The notes below the pieces were generated by a model. It was not told the origin of the DNA. It worked only from the letters and a program-made list of their open reading frames with translations, and did not search any database. From Enterobacter cancerogenus (lineage in GTDB: Bacteria > Pseudomonadota > Gammaproteobacteria > Enterobacterales > Enterobacteriaceae): DNA of 64,000 bases. The position numbers were made by a program, and so were the translations under genes. The first letter of the stretch is position 1, and each line of letters opens with the position of its first letter. The stretch covers positions 1 to 64,000 of the forward strand of contig JRUP01000017.1 in assembly GCA_000773965.1 (NCBI GenBank), given 5' to 3'. Positions 40,726 through 50,582 of this stretch are shown here, piece after piece.

Positions 40726-41523
40726 TTAGGGATTCGATAGCCGCTGTGCCAGCCTCTCGAGTTTTACCGTCAGCCACAGAATCACCGCTACCAGCACAAT
40801 GGTCAGGGCGGAACCATCGGCAATGCTGCCACGATCGGTCAGGCTGAAAATCGCCACCGGCAATGTAGTCCAGCCCGGCGGATAAATCATTACTGTGGCG
40901 CCAAGTTCGCCCATTGACAGTGACAAACTCAGTGCCAGCGCGGACAACATCCACGGCATCAGCAGTGGCAACGTAATATGGCGCAGACGATATGCAGGGG
41001 ACGCGCCCAGACTCGACGCCACGTTCTCGATATCAGCGGAAATACGCGCCAGCCCGGTAGAGAGGTTACTGAAGCTAAAGGCGGATATCAGGACAAAATG
41101 CGCGACCAGGACGACCCACACGGTGCCGTTCATCTGCAACGGCCCCTGACTGAAGGCCACCAGAATGCCCAATCCCACTGACACAGAGGGCACAGCGCTG
41201 GGCAGGAAGAAGATGATGCCGAGACGCTTTTGCCATTGCACACTGTATTGACGCAGTGCCAGTGCCGCCCAGCAGCCACAAAACAGGGCAAACAGACTAG
41301 CAGCAAATCCCACCACCAGGCTGGAAAACAGTGCATCCCAGGCGGCCCCTTTGAAAGCGTTGATGAAGTGATCAATGGTAAAGCCTGATGGCAAAAAACC
41401 ATTCCACTGCTGGCTGAAGCTGGAAAGCAGGATCACCATTAGTGGCAGAAGGAAGAACAGGGTAAACAGCGTGACAGCAGCAGCGCTGGTCAACCTGCGA
41501 GCGCTGCGTGACCAAACTAGCAT
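40726..41523 (-). CDS. phnV: 2-Aminoethylphosphonate ABC permease PhnV
   Basis: A 265-residue inner-membrane permease, the second of the pair for 2-aminoethylphosphonate. It has about six TM segments and the EAA-type loop NVASSLGASPAYRLRHITLPLLM. It overlaps phnU by 7 nt and is the last gene of the leftward phnSTUV operon, the arrangement found in Salmonella. Confidence 0.9.
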   Translation of the reverse strand: MLVWSRSARRLTSAAAVTLFTLFFLLPLMVILLSSFSQQWNGFLPSGFTIDHFINAFKGAAWDALFSSLVVGFAASLFALFCGCWAALALRQYSVQWQKRLGIIFFLPSAVPSVSVGLGILVAFSQGPLQMNGTVWVVLVAHFVLISAFSFSNLSTGLARISADIENVASSLGASPAYRLRHITLPLLMPWMLSALALSLSLSMGELGATVMIYPPGWTTLPVAIFSLTDRGSIADGSALTIVLVAVILWLTVKLERLAQRLSNP

Positions 41524-42395
41524 GATGAGCTCCTTGCGCCAGCGCGACCGGCCGCGAGGCGATACAACAGAAACAAGCCGAGCGACAGCAGAATATTGAT
41601 AACGGCAATGGCGCAGGCGCTGGCGTAATCGGATTCAAGAATCGCCTTGCTGTACACCATCATTGGCAGGGTATTCACACCTTTAGCGCCGATAAACAGC
41701 ACGATGCCAAATTCATTGGTTGCCAGCAGCAAGCACAGACTGCCGCCCGCCAGCAGCGCGGGCAGAGCCGCAGGAAAAATCACCTGAGCGATAACGCGTA
41801 GAGGATGCGCACCCAGCACGCTTGCGGCTTCTAACTGGCTACGATCGATCTGGCGCAACGCAGCCATCAACGGGCGCATCACCAGGGGCGTGAATACCGT
41901 GATTTCCGCCAGAATCACCCCCGGCATGGAGTAGAGAAAATCAATCGGCGGCAATTCGAAATGAAACAGCGCCATCAGTCCACCATTCAGTAAACCGGCG
42001 GAACCATAAATAAAAGTGAACGCCAGGGTGATAAGAAAGGTCGGCAGCGCGATAAAGGTATCGATCACCAGGCTGATAAACCGGCTGCCGCTGAAGGGGA
42101 TAAAGACCAGAATCAGGGACATCACGCTGCCCAACAGTAAGCAGCCGAAGGTAGTGAACAGCGCGATTTGAACGGTGTTCAGCAATGCACTGATAAAACG
42201 GCGTGATTCCAGCACCTGCAAAAATGCAGCGAAACTGCTGTGGCCGCTGTTGTCCTGTAGCGCCTGTTGCACAATCAGCAACAGTGGATAGAAGAACAAC
42301 GTGGTGAGCACCAGCAGCGGTAACAGCAAGCTGCCATGACGTTGAAGCGCCAGGCTGCGCCGTAATGGGCGCAGTACAGGGAGGGTGTCAGACAT
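41517..42395 (-). CDS. phnU: 2-Aminoethylphosphonate ABC permease PhnU
   Basis: A 292-residue permease with six or more TM segments and the loop EAASVLGAHPLRVIAQVIFPAALPALL. I start at the ATG at 42395 (MSDTLPVLRP), which overlaps phnT by 8 nt; the longer open frame begins inside phnT. Together with PhnV it forms the membrane channel. Confidence 0.9.
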   Translation of the reverse strand: MSDTLPVLRPLRRSLALQRHGSLLLPLLVLTTLFFYPLLLIVQQALQDNSGHSSFAAFLQVLESRRFISALLNTVQIALFTTFGCLLLGSVMSLILVFIPFSGSRFISLVIDTFIALPTFLITLAFTFIYGSAGLLNGGLMALFHFELPPIDFLYSMPGVILAEITVFTPLVMRPLMAALRQIDRSQLEAASVLGAHPLRVIAQVIFPAALPALLAGGSLCLLLATNEFGIVLFIGAKGVNTLPMMVYSKAILESDYASACAIAVINILLSLGLFLLYRLAAGRAGARSSSC

Positions 42396-43506
42396 GCTCA
42401 ACCTCCAGCAACACCGCATCTTCCGGTTCAAACCACAACGTCAACGCATCTCCAGCCTGTGGCAGCGGATTAAGTTGCGTCAACACCACGCGCACCGTTT
42501 CCCCCGCCACATCACATAAAAGATGGGTGAGATCGCCTTGCCAGTGCAGTGATTGCAGAGTGGCATTCAGGCGATTGCTGCGTGGCGAACGTGGCTGCAA
42601 TGTAATGTGCTGCGGGCGAACGCAGAGTAACTTGTTGCGGCCGCGCATGTTGCCCGAGGTACAGGCGTTGACCAGTGTACCGCCACTACTGACACACACT
42701 TCACCTGACTGCTGCTGCACCTCCAGCGCGGTGGCTGCAAGGATGTTGGCGCGTCCAAGGAATTCCGCGGCAAAGCGATTGGGCGGGCGCTGATACAGCG
42801 TGTGCGTTTCGCCGTACGCCACCATCGAACCCTCTTTCATGATGCCGATTTTATCCGCCAGCGTCAGGGCTTCGGTCTGATCATGCGTGACGTAAAGGAT
42901 AGTCAGTTCAGGTAATTCCCGGTGCAACCGCGCGATTTCCTCCACCATGTTGTGGCGAATCTGTGCATCCAGTGCCGATAGCGGCTCATCCAGTAACAAC
43001 ACTTGCGGACGCGTGGCGATAGCGCGGGCAATTGCCACGCGCTGTTGCTGGCCGCCAGAAAGCTGGTGCGGATAACGAGTGGCGAAATCACGCATTCCCA
43101 CCATTTTCAGGGCATCCTGCACGCGCTCAGCGATCAGCGTCCTGGGCTGCTTTTGTGCACGCAGACCGAACGCCACGTTGTCCTCCACTTTCATATGCGG
43201 GAACAGCGCGTAGTTTTGTACCACCATGCCGAGTCCGCGCTGATAAGGTGGCAATGCACTGATATCGCGATCGCCCAGTAAAATGCGCCCCCCTGCGGGA
43301 GGCACAAAACCTGCAATCGCACGCAATACCGTGGTTTTTCCCGAGCCGGAAGGCCCAATCAATGCCAGCACTTCACCGGGTTCAATGGTAAGGGTGAGCG
43401 GTTTGAGCACGACCTGGTCGTGATAAGCCACACGCAAGTTGTCCAGCACGATGCCCGAGGTGTTGGCTGCGATATCCGGTGCGGCGACAGAGGTTTTCAT
43501 CAGCAT
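42388..43506 (-). CDS. phnT: 2-Aminoethylphosphonate ABC ATPase PhnT
   Basis: A 372-residue ATPase of the PotA/FbpC-like group. It shows Walker A GPSGSGKTT, Q-loop MVVQNYALFPHMKVEDNVAFGL, signature LSGGQQQRVAIARAIA, Walker B VLLLDEPLSALDA, and a C-terminal TOBE-like regulatory part (NKLLCVRPQHITLQPR). The start MLMKTSVAAPD fits Salmonella PhnT; the exact codon is uncertain as no good ribosome site is present. Confidence 0.92.
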   Translation of the reverse strand: MLMKTSVAAPDIAANTSGIVLDNLRVAYHDQVVLKPLTLTIEPGEVLALIGPSGSGKTTVLRAIAGFVPPAGGRILLGDRDISALPPYQRGLGMVVQNYALFPHMKVEDNVAFGLRAQKQPRTLIAERVQDALKMVGMRDFATRYPHQLSGGQQQRVAIARAIATRPQVLLLDEPLSALDAQIRHNMVEEIARLHRELPELTILYVTHDQTEALTLADKIGIMKEGSMVAYGETHTLYQRPPNRFAAEFLGRANILAATALEVQQQSGEVCVSSGGTLVNACTSGNMRGRNKLLCVRPQHITLQPRSPRSNRLNATLQSLHWQGDLTHLLCDVAGETVRVVLTQLNPLPQAGDALTLWFEPEDAVLLEVEHV

Positions 43507-43512
43507 CACGGG

Positions 43513-44526
43513 TTACTCGCTGTCAGTCACGTTGTGCCATTGCGCGATATCGGTTGAGAGTGAATCTGCCACCTCATTCCAGTCTGGCTGCCACACTTTC
43601 ACGCCCTGTAATGCGGCTGTTGCTTGCTGATAATTGCTGTCATCCGGCGTGATATCACGGCGAACGGGCATGCCCCATGCCAGAGAGCTGACCTGCATTT
43701 GTGCGGCGTTATCCAACAGGAAGTTGATGAGTTTTTTACCGTTCTCGCTTTGTGGCGCGTTTTGCACCAGACCAATCACATAGGGCAGAGCCAATGCGCT
43801 GCGTTCCCCCTGAGCATCCGCTGGCCAGAAGATCTGGATATTCGGGTTTTGCTTCATTTGCGACAGGTTCATTTGCAGGTCACCGTTTGCCACATACAGC
43901 TCGCCTTTATTCACCAGGGCAGTCAGTTTGCCAGTGGAGGCGGATGGACCCACGTTGTTGGCTTGCAGCTTACCCAGATAATCGAAGGCAGCGGGTTTGC
44001 CGCCAAAGCTGTGGAACGCTTGCAACATGACTGCGGTGCCATCGCCCGCCTGACCAGGCGTAGAGTATTGGAGCTTGTTCTTGAAGCGGTTATCGAGCAG
44101 ATCCTGCCAGCTGGCAGGAGCGGATTTCAGTAACTTGCGGTTGTAGATGAAGCTCAAATAGTTGTTCACCAGAGGCACATAACGCGCGGTGGCTCCGGGA
44201 ATTTGCGCGGCGGCATCAGGGGTAAAATCGGCTAACAAGTCGTTGCTGGCGGCACGTTGGATGAACGGTGGCACGGTGACTAAAACATCTGCCTGAGGAT
44301 TACTGCGCTCTTTCGCCAGGCGTTCGACAATCGCCCCCGATCCGCTCTCTACATACTGCACTTTGATTCCCGTGGCTTGCGTGAACGCGGCAAATTCTGC
44401 CTGGTACCAGCTGTTTTCGCCATCGTGCAGGCCATCGGCCGAGTAGACGGTGACAACCGAATCTGCCCAAACCGGGCTTGAAGCAACAGCAAGAGCGGAC
44501 AGCAGAGCAAGGTGAGAGCGTTTCAT
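43513..44526 (-). CDS. phnS: 2-Aminoethylphosphonate-binding protein PhnS
   Basis: A 337-residue periplasmic binding protein (signal peptide [21 protein letters not shown]) of the iron/putrescine-type fold: [53 protein letters not shown]. Length equals Salmonella PhnS. The open frame begins 32 codons earlier but that part overlaps the operator and promoter region. First gene of phnSTUV. Confidence 0.93.
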   Translation of the reverse strand: MKRSHLALLSALAVASSPVWADSVVTVYSADGLHDGENSWYQAEFAAFTQATGIKVQYVESGSGAIVERLAKERSNPQADVLVTVPPFIQRAASNDLLADFTPDAAAQIPGATARYVPLVNNYLSFIYNRKLLKSAPASWQDLLDNRFKNKLQYSTPGQAGDGTAVMLQAFHSFGGKPAAFDYLGKLQANNVGPSASTGKLTALVNKGELYVANGDLQMNLSQMKQNPNIQIFWPADAQGERSALALPYVIGLVQNAPQSENGKKLINFLLDNAAQMQVSSLAWGMPVRRDITPDDSNYQQATAALQGVKVWQPDWNEVADSLSTDIAQWHNVTDSE

Positions 44527-44556
44527 CTGTTGGGCCTCGTAGCGTGTGAAAGTTAA

Positions 44557-44572
44557 TCTGGTATGTACCAGA
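44557..44572. promoter_or_regulatory. PhnR operator upstream of phnS
   Basis: TCTGGTATGTACCAGA, arms of 7 bp (TCTGGTA/TACCAGA), lies 31 nt before the phnS start. A near-identical site lies before phnW. The TGGTA-N2-TACCA core is of the HutC/GntR type. Confidence 0.75.
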
Positions 44573-44620
44573 ATTGCATTTAACGCTAATCGGCATATGT
44601 GACAAAAAAATGAAGCAGGC

Positions 44621-44653
44621 AAAAAAAAGCCCCGCTCATTACTGAGCAGGGCT
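44621..44653 (-). terminator. phnR terminator
   Basis: On the minus strand an 11-bp stem (AGCCCTGCTCA with AGCGGGGCT-type partner, one mismatch) is followed by eight T. It separates phnR from the downstream phnS promoter. Confidence 0.85.
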
Positions 44654-44669
44654 ATTTAATATGCAGGGA

Positions 44670-45389
44670 TTAATGAGTGTCCACCTCGATCCGCAGGCTG
44701 TCATGGCGCCAGAACTCAATATCGTAATCGAGTACGCGACCATGCTGGTCGTAATTGAGCCGACTCAGTTGCAGCGCAGGCAAGCCCTCCATAATCCCCA
44801 GCGCGGCCGCGGCATGCGCCGGAATGGAGGTTGGGTAAAAGGTCAGATGCATGCTGGTGTAAACCAGGTTGTAATGGCTTTGATAGACCTCCGTCAGACT
44901 GCCATTGAGGTCATGACGCAGCAGCTCAGGGACTCGCGCGGGCAGGCAATGGTTTTCGCAATAACAGATAGCGCGACCATCGGCGTAACGCAGGCGCGCG
45001 AGCAGATAAATCTGGTCGAATGGCTGCAATTCCAGTGACTTCATGACATCAAGCGGCACGGTGGTAAGGCGGCCACTGAGCAATACTGTTCTCGGCTCAC
45101 GACCCTGTTCAAGACAGAGTTTGTGGAAGTTGGTGTTCTGTGTGGGATCAAGCCAAAGGCGTTCCGGAGTGACAAACCAGCCACGACGATCGGAGCGATA
45201 AATGACGCCGCTCGCCTCCAGCTGCGCCAGACTTTCGCGGATGGTGGTGCGGGTGGTGGAGAAGATCGCACACAACTCGCGCTCTGACGGCAATTTATCA
45301 CCGGTTTTCAACGCACCACTTTGAATGCGCGCCTGAAGCTCGGCCTTGATCAGCAGGTATTGCGGGATATCACTGGTTAACGATTTCAT
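44670..45389 (-). CDS. phnR: GntR/HutC-family regulator PhnR
   Basis: A 239-residue regulator with an N-terminal winged helix ([34 protein letters not shown]) and a C-terminal UTRA ligand-binding domain ([28 protein letters not shown], then [18 protein letters not shown]). It lies between the phn transport and degradation operons and is read with phnSTUV and against phnWX. It probably binds the two TGGTA-TACCA palindromes and responds to 2-aminoethylphosphonate or a product. Confidence 0.92.
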   Translation of the reverse strand: MKSLTSDIPQYLLIKAELQARIQSGALKTGDKLPSERELCAIFSTTRTTIRESLAQLEASGVIYRSDRRGWFVTPERLWLDPTQNTNFHKLCLEQGREPRTVLLSGRLTTVPLDVMKSLELQPFDQIYLLARLRYADGRAICYCENHCLPARVPELLRHDLNGSLTEVYQSHYNLVYTSMHLTFYPTSIPAHAAAALGIMEGLPALQLSRLNYDQHGRVLDYDIEFWRHDSLRIEVDTH

Positions 45390-45502
45390 GCGGATTCGCT
45401 GTAGTTTTTTAAGACGTCATTATACATGCCCAGATGAATTTTTTGTTGCAGTGGCGATTTATCCTTGTGGTGACGAAAGCGATTCTCTAATAATAAATGC
45501 CA

Positions 45503-45518
45503 TCTGGTATATACCAAT
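45503..45518. promoter_or_regulatory. PhnR operator upstream of phnW
   Basis: TCTGGTATATACCAAT, core TTGGTAT/ATACCAA in the shifted reading TGGTATATACCA, ends 10 nt before the phnW start. It shares 13 of 16 positions with the site before phnS. Confidence 0.75.
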
Positions 45519-45527
45519 GGTGAAAAA

Positions 45528-46631
45528 ATGACTTCCCGTAATTACCTGTTGCTCACACCCGGTCCACTGACCACCTCTAAAACCGTAAAAGAAGCCATGC
45601 TCGCTGACAGTTGCACCTGGGATGATGATTATAATCTTGGTGTGGTTCAGACCATCAGGCAGCAGCTGGTCTCATTAGCGACGCCTGCTGTGGGTTACAC
45701 TTCTGTGCTGCTGCAAGGCAGCGGCAGCTATGCCGTGGAAGCGGTGTTAGGCAGTGCGATTGGCGATGCCGGCAAAGTGCTGATTGTCAGTAATGGCGCG
45801 TATGGTGCGCGCATGATTGAGATGGCATCACTGATGGGCATCGCGCATCGTGCCTATGATTGTGGTGAAGTGGCACGCCCGGATGTGGCTGAGATTGAAC
45901 GCGTGCTGCGCGAAGACCACAGCATTACCCATATCGCCATGGTGCATTGTGAAACCACCACCGGCATGCTGAATCCGATTGCCGAGGTGGCATCCCTGGC
46001 CCGGCAGTATGGCAAGATCTATATCGTCGATGCGATGAGCAGCTTTGGCGGTATCCCGCTGGATGTCGCAGCACTCAATATCGATTTTCTGATCAGCTCA
46101 GCCAATAAATGCATCCAGGGCGTACCCGGCTTTGGCTTTGTTATCGCGCGCCAGAGTGAGCTGGAAAAGTGCAAAGGGCGCTCCCGCTCCCTCTCACTGG
46201 ATCTCTATGCGCAGTGGCGCTGCATGGAAGATAACCATGGCAAATGGCGCTTCACTTCACCTACGCACACGGTGCTGGCTTTTGCTCAGGCACTTAAAGA
46301 GCTGGCGGAAGAGGGCGGTGTGGCGGCTCGCCATTCACGCTATCGCCATAACCAGCTGAAGCTGGTGGCGGGCATGCGTCAGTTGGGCTTTGAAACCTTA
46401 CTGGAAGATGCGATGCACTCGCCCATCATCACCGCGTTTTACTCTCCCAAGGCCGGTACCTATCGATTTGCCGATTTTTATCAGCGATTGAAAGCACAAG
46501 GTTTTGTGATCTATCCCGGCAAGGTCTCAAAAAGCGACTGCTTCCGCATCGGCAACATTGGTGAGGTGTATGCAGCGGATATCAACGGCCTGCTCAACGC
46601 CATCGAACATGCCATGTATTGGAAAAAATGA
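45528..46631 (+). CDS. phnW: 2-Aminoethylphosphonate-pyruvate transaminase
   Basis: A 367-residue PLP enzyme that converts 2-aminoethylphosphonate and pyruvate to phosphonoacetaldehyde and alanine. The start [19 protein letters not shown] is typical of the family; PLP contacts are Asp168 ([10 protein letters not shown]) and the Schiff-base Lys194 (SANKCIQG). It is followed by phnX after 9 nt. Confidence 0.96.
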   Translation: MTSRNYLLLTPGPLTTSKTVKEAMLADSCTWDDDYNLGVVQTIRQQLVSLATPAVGYTSVLLQGSGSYAVEAVLGSAIGDAGKVLIVSNGAYGARMIEMASLMGIAHRAYDCGEVARPDVAEIERVLREDHSITHIAMVHCETTTGMLNPIAEVASLARQYGKIYIVDAMSSFGGIPLDVAALNIDFLISSANKCIQGVPGFGFVIARQSELEKCKGRSRSLSLDLYAQWRCMEDNHGKWRFTSPTHTVLAFAQALKELAEEGGVAARHSRYRHNQLKLVAGMRQLGFETLLEDAMHSPIITAFYSPKAGTYRFADFYQRLKAQGFVIYPGKVSKSDCFRIGNIGEVYAADINGLLNAIEHAMYWKK

Positions 46632-46640
46632 GGACATACC

Positions 46641-47450
46641 ATGCAACGTATTAGCGCCGTGATTCTGGATTGGGCGGGCACCACCGTGGATTTCGGCTCC
46701 TTCGCACCCACGCAAATTTTTGTCGAAGCCTTTCGTCTGGCATTTGATATGGAAATCACGCTGGAAGAAGCACGCGTGCCGATGGGGCTGGGAAAATGGC
46801 AGCACATTGAAGCGCTTGGCAAGTTGCCAACGGTGGATGCGCGCTGGCAACAGCGCTTTGGCCGGGCGATGAGCAAGGAGGATATCGACGCTATCTACCA
46901 GGCTTTTATGCCGCTGCAAATTGCCAAAGTGGTCGATTTCGCCCAACCCATCGCAGGGGTAACCGAGGTGATAGCCCAGTTGCGCGCCGATGGCATCAAA
47001 ATCGGCTCCTGTTCTGGTTATCCGCGTCCGGTGATGGAGCGACTGGTGCCCGCTGCTGCCGAGGCAGGTTACGCGCCGGATTACTGGGTGGCTGCTGACG
47101 ATCTTGCGGCTGGAGCGCGTCCAGGGCCGTGGATGGCTCTTCAGAATGTGATTGCACTGGGCATTGATGCGGTCGGTCACTGCGTAAAGGTCGACGACGC
47201 CGTGCCAGGCATCGAAGAAGGGCTGCGCGCCGGGATGTGGAGTGTTGGTCTGTCGGTATCCGGGAATGAATTTGGTGCGACCTGGGAAGAATATCAGCAG
47301 ATGGATGGTGCTGAGATTGCGCGTCGCCGTGAAGTGGCGCAGCAGAAACTGAGCGCAGCGGGAGCGCACTATGTTATCGATACGCTGGCGGATTTACCGA
47401 CGGTGATCACAGATATCAATGCCCGACTGGCGCGGGGTGAACGGCCTTAA
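46641..47450 (+). CDS. phnX: Phosphonoacetaldehyde hydrolase (phosphonatase)
   Basis: A 269-residue HAD-superfamily enzyme that cleaves the C-P bond of phosphonoacetaldehyde, giving acetaldehyde and phosphate. The nucleophile is Asp10 ([11 protein letters not shown]) and the substrate-imine lysine is probably Lys52 (MGLGKWQHI), both hallmarks of phosphonatase. Further HAD motifs: GSCSGYPRP (Ser/Thr motif) and [12 protein letters not shown] (acidic motif). Completes the PhnWX pathway. Confidence 0.96.
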   Translation: MQRISAVILDWAGTTVDFGSFAPTQIFVEAFRLAFDMEITLEEARVPMGLGKWQHIEALGKLPTVDARWQQRFGRAMSKEDIDAIYQAFMPLQIAKVVDFAQPIAGVTEVIAQLRADGIKIGSCSGYPRPVMERLVPAAAEAGYAPDYWVAADDLAAGARPGPWMALQNVIALGIDAVGHCVKVDDAVPGIEEGLRAGMWSVGLSVSGNEFGATWEEYQQMDGAEIARRREVAQQKLSAAGAHYVIDTLADLPTVITDINARLARGERP

Positions 47451-47456
47451 TTTATC

Positions 47457-47493
47457 AGGGGCGGCGAAGGTGTGATGCGCCGCCCCTTTTTTT
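47457..47493 (+). terminator. phnWX terminator
   Basis: A 10-bp stem AGGGGCGGCG/CGCCGCCCCT with an 11-nt loop, followed by seven T. Confidence 0.9.
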
Positions 47494-47578
47494 AATTCAG
47501 TCGTTTACCTCGTCATCATGACCGGATATTTTTTGTGGGTAATGGCAATCTGGAACATATCCTCATGGAAAAGAGACG

Positions 47579-47923
47579 ATGACTAAGACGGTTGAAATCC
47601 TACAATATCGGTTGAAGCCGGGTACTGGAGCATCCTTCCATCGGATCATGCGTGAAATTAGCGTTCCCCTTCATGAACAGCAGGGTATTGATGTAGTCGC
47701 CTTCGGCTGTTCACGGCATGATGCTGATAGCTACTACCTGCTGCGCGCCTTTGAAAATGAAGAACAGTTAGAATCTGTGCTTGAGGACTTTTATGCCAGC
47801 GAAGCTTGGCGAATGGGACCACGAGAGGAGATCATTGAGCGGATTGAGGTCAGTCTTAAATCTGTGCTGCTGCTTCCATACCGCGTTGTTGATGAGATGA
47901 GAACGAGAGAAAAGATAGTTTAA
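47579..47923 (+). CDS. NIPSNAP family protein
   Basis: A 114-residue ferredoxin-like (dimeric alpha+beta barrel) protein. VEILQYRLKPGTGASFHRIM, then SYYLLRAFENEEQLESVLEDFYASEAWRMGPREEII fit the NIPSNAP family, whose bacterial members are poorly known and often small monooxygenase-like or stress proteins. It is alone, with GAAAAGAGACG before the start. Confidence 0.75.
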   Translation: MTKTVEILQYRLKPGTGASFHRIMREISVPLHEQQGIDVVAFGCSRHDADSYYLLRAFENEEQLESVLEDFYASEAWRMGPREEIIERIEVSLKSVLLLPYRVVDEMRTREKIV

Positions 47924-48060
47924 AAGAGACTTACGGAAGTCGAATTGCCGATTTCTTCGGTTGCACTGGCCGAAATTTTTAGACAATGAATTAATACTTT
48001 TATAAATGGTGTTTTGCTATTTTATTAAAGAAACCTTTAATTCCTAAAATATATAGGGCG

Positions 48061-48447
48061 TTATTTCCATATACTTACAAAAACAGCTAGAGAAATGAGT
48101 AAAACACAGCACGCGAAACTCATAATGCACGCGTAATAAAAAGGTGAAAGCCAGTTAGTGAGTTTGCGCGTGGTATTGTCAAAAAATTGGTAAGCCAGGC
48201 TATCTCTCTCAAGAAAAAGTATCTTTTTATGATCTTTTAGTTTCATGAAAAAATAAGCCATGGGCGCTGCGCCGAAATAACCTGTTAAGCAATGAAATGA
48301 GTAAGGCGCTGGGAGGATATACTCTTTTTTGAAGGATGCGATAAGTGAGTGATATTTCTTTCTATTAACGGTGTATAGGATTAGTGAGGTAAAAAAAGAA
48401 ATAACGGAGACTAAAATTAGTATGAGAATAACGTTCTTCATTGTCAT
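48061..48447 (-). CDS. Membrane protein, likely orphan immunity protein
   Basis: A 128-residue protein with four hydrophobic segments: VILILILVSVISFFTSLILY, FHCLTGYFGAAPMAYFFM, a shorter central part (WLSPFYYACIMSFACCVLLI) and its end (LISLAVFVSIW). Its ATG follows directly after the stop of a frameshifted glycine-zipper toxin-like gene. AT content is well above that of the neighbours. This layout suggests the immunity partner of that toxin; I recognise no named family. Confidence 0.6.
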   Translation of the reverse strand: MTMKNVILILILVSVISFFTSLILYTVNRKKYHSLIASFKKEYILPAPYSFHCLTGYFGAAPMAYFFMKLKDHKKILFLERDSLAYQFFDNTTRKLTNWLSPFYYACIMSFACCVLLISLAVFVSIWK

Positions 48448-48840
48448 CTAAATATCCAAATATTTGTAAAGAGTTTCCATGCTCCAATCTGCCGCTTCAC
48501 TGCCCGCGAGACCTCCAGCAATTGAGCCCACCGCTGCACATGCTACTCCCCCAATTCCGGCAGTAGCAATACCTATACCCACACAAACACCCACGCCTGC
48601 CGTAGCACCGATTGCCCCACCACTAATTCCACCAATGGTAGTTAAGCTGAACTTAGAATACTCTTTAACTGCGACTTTTTCGCACTCATTTTCTCTACCA
48701 GTTGTGCAAGCATTTACAACTTTATTCGTAGTGTTAGCTTATGAATAACCAATACCAATGTACCCCCTCGCTTTAGAAAACGAGCTGCTTTTGCTGCATT
48801 TCCAACATAACTTGCAAATGATCATCTAATGGAGCTCGTA
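48448..48840 (-). pseudogene. Frameshifted toxin C-terminus (glycine-zipper type)
   Basis: An open frame with no start codon runs from 48738 to the stop at 48448-48450 and codes for NACTTGRENECEKVAVKEYSK, a run of GxxxG repeats (IGGISGGAIGATAGVGVC, GIATAGIGGVACAAVGSIAG) and DWSMETLYKYLDI. In another frame, 48752-48815 codes for SYVGNAAKAARFLKRGG, which reads as the preceding part of the same protein type. Such Cys-containing glycine-zipper tails occur in membrane-active polymorphic toxins. At least one frameshift and the loss of the N-terminus make it dead. Confidence 0.6.
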
Positions 48841-49116
48841 AGCACTGAGGTTAGCGGAATCTTACTGAGCATTCAGATTATTCTGGTAATTGTTGACGAT
48901 GAGGCAACCTGAGAGAGTTATATACTTTTCTTGCGTTATAGTTTGGATTAATTATTTTTACGAAGATAAATAATCTTGGGGGGCATGTTCACAACTTACA
49001 ATCGTTTTAGTGAGCCATAGTGAAAGTGGATGTTGTTCTATGGCTCAACTAAGGTTCTATTTGAAATTGAATTGCCCTTTCACCAAGGCGTCATAATTTA
49101 TTTTTCAATTTCAGGA

Positions 49117-49971
49117 CTATTCTTCATCCCGCTCCTTTGCCGCACGTTGACGCTCATAATACTCATCCTCAGCAGAGATGATTTCGTCCAGCAGGGAATC
49201 CATATCTACAGCATGAACTTCTTCCACAAACAGACCGGTTAAAACGGTTTCAGGCGTTAGCTTGCCGTCTTCAAATAGCTGCCAGATCTCCTTGGCATAG
49301 CGCGTCTCCAGAATCTGCGGCGCGAACTGTCCGTAGTATTCGGTGATGTTATTCACATCGCGCTCGAACATTGATTCGGCGTGGTTGTTTGCTGAGGCAT
49401 CCACTGCTTGCGGCAGATCGATGATCACCGGCCCATGCTCATCTTGCAGCACGTTAAACTCTGACAGATCGCCATGCACAATGCCGGCACACAACATGCG
49501 TACGATATTGCGAATCATGGTGGCGAAATCAGTCAGAGCTTCCTCTTGCGACAAAATCACATCGCTTAGTCGCGGCGCTACTGCACCATCTGCATCAGTG
49601 ACCAGCTCCATTAACAACACACCGTCGAGGCACATATAGGGTTCAGGCACGCGAACGCCGGCTTTGGCCAAACGGAACAGCGCGTCGACTTCTGCGGTAT
49701 GCCAGACTTCCTCTTGCTGCTTGCGTCCGAATTTGGAGCCTTTTTGCATTGCACGCGCGCTACGGGAGTTGCGAACTTTGCGCCCCTCCTGGTATTGCAC
49801 GGCCTGCTTAAAGCTGCGCTGAGAAGCTTCTTTGTAGACTTTAGCGCACTGGACTTTGCCGCCGCACATGACAGTGTAAACGTCAGCTTCTTTGCCGCTC
49901 TTCAAGCGCTGAAGCACGTTATCAATCAGGCCGTCATCGACCAGCGGTTGGATTCGGTTTGGAATTTTCAT
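49117..49971 (-). CDS. RIO-type serine/threonine protein kinase
   Basis: A 284-residue atypical kinase of the bacterial RIO1-like group (as Pseudomonas PA4780). ATP-binding Lys44 is in QCAKVYKEAS, the catalytic loop is HGDLSEFN (residues 166-173, Asp168), and the metal-binding segment is IIDLPQA (Asp185). The acidic C-terminus (LLDEIISAEDEYYERQRAAKERDEE) is Glu-rich and helical. Substrates are unknown. It is the last core-like gene before the ssrA-type insertion zone. Confidence 0.9.
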   Translation of the reverse strand: MKIPNRIQPLVDDGLIDNVLQRLKSGKEADVYTVMCGGKVQCAKVYKEASQRSFKQAVQYQEGRKVRNSRSARAMQKGSKFGRKQQEEVWHTAEVDALFRLAKAGVRVPEPYMCLDGVLLMELVTDADGAVAPRLSDVILSQEEALTDFATMIRNIVRMLCAGIVHGDLSEFNVLQDEHGPVIIDLPQAVDASANNHAESMFERDVNNITEYYGQFAPQILETRYAKEIWQLFEDGKLTPETVLTGLFVEEVHAVDMDSLLDEIISAEDEYYERQRAAKERDEE

Positions 49972-50582
49972 GCGGCTTTATACCTTATTTAAGAGGCTTT
50001 CCGCATCAAGAACATGGTGAGTTACATGGGAAAAACCAAACGAGCATCGATAGTTGCAGAGGCCTGGTACATCATCCCACAAAACCACTGGCACAAAAAA
50101 GCCCGTAAGGGTTTCACCTTACGGCTCCTGGGACTCCATCGCATGGCTCTGGTGCCATCGATGGGGCCAAAATCCAAAGCATGGCTATTTACGTCATCAA
50201 ATTGAATAGCACCTTAATTAAAAGCATCGAGCCGGCTAAGACGGTAACGGCAAGATCCTTAACTGAAAAAAGTGGTGCATCAGATATTCAGCCTCCATAA
50301 CTAAAAACGCACAAAAATGAATATGGAGGCTAGTTCGTATTTTACATCAGACAGAAGGGGAGGGATTTCGTGGCGATAGTCAGCTATATGAAATTTGGTT
50401 GCAACAAGTAAATTAACTATTAGTGCTTACAGTTATATTGCGAATGGTTTGGTGATGTTGTGAGTTCTATTTTACGAGGTGGTAATCATTTGTTTTTTAA
50501 ATTAAACTCATTATCCAGGTGCTATAAGTTCGTCTAATATAAATTGTTTTTTGGTGAGGCTGTTGGATTAAGTGTTGGTATT
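49972..50582. other. Intergenic region with first ssrA-flank copy
   Basis: 611 nt without a supported gene. The left part is the RIO-kinase upstream region; 50095-50166 is a copy of the sequence that follows ssrA (see repeat entry). From about 50220 on it is AT-rich, like the effector genes to the right. Confidence 0.6.
50095..50166 (-). repeat. ssrA-downstream sequence, diverged copy 1
   Basis: On the minus strand this reads CCATCGATGGCACCAGAGCC, then ATGCGATGGAGTCC, then a terminator stem (AGCCGTAAGG/CCTTACGGGCT) with six T. It aligns with copy 2 at 52019-52093 in the same order (CCATCGGTGATTACCAGAGT, CATCCGATGAAGTCC, terminator). Paired changes in the stem are compatible with a working terminator. 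No tmRNA 3' end is recognisable at its border. Confidence 0.65.

Noticed and set aside
48479..48748. 89-codon plus-strand frame rich in Pro and Ala
   Set aside because: It is the antisense of the glycine-zipper toxin remnant; the Pro/Ala composition is the complement of Gly/Ala codons.
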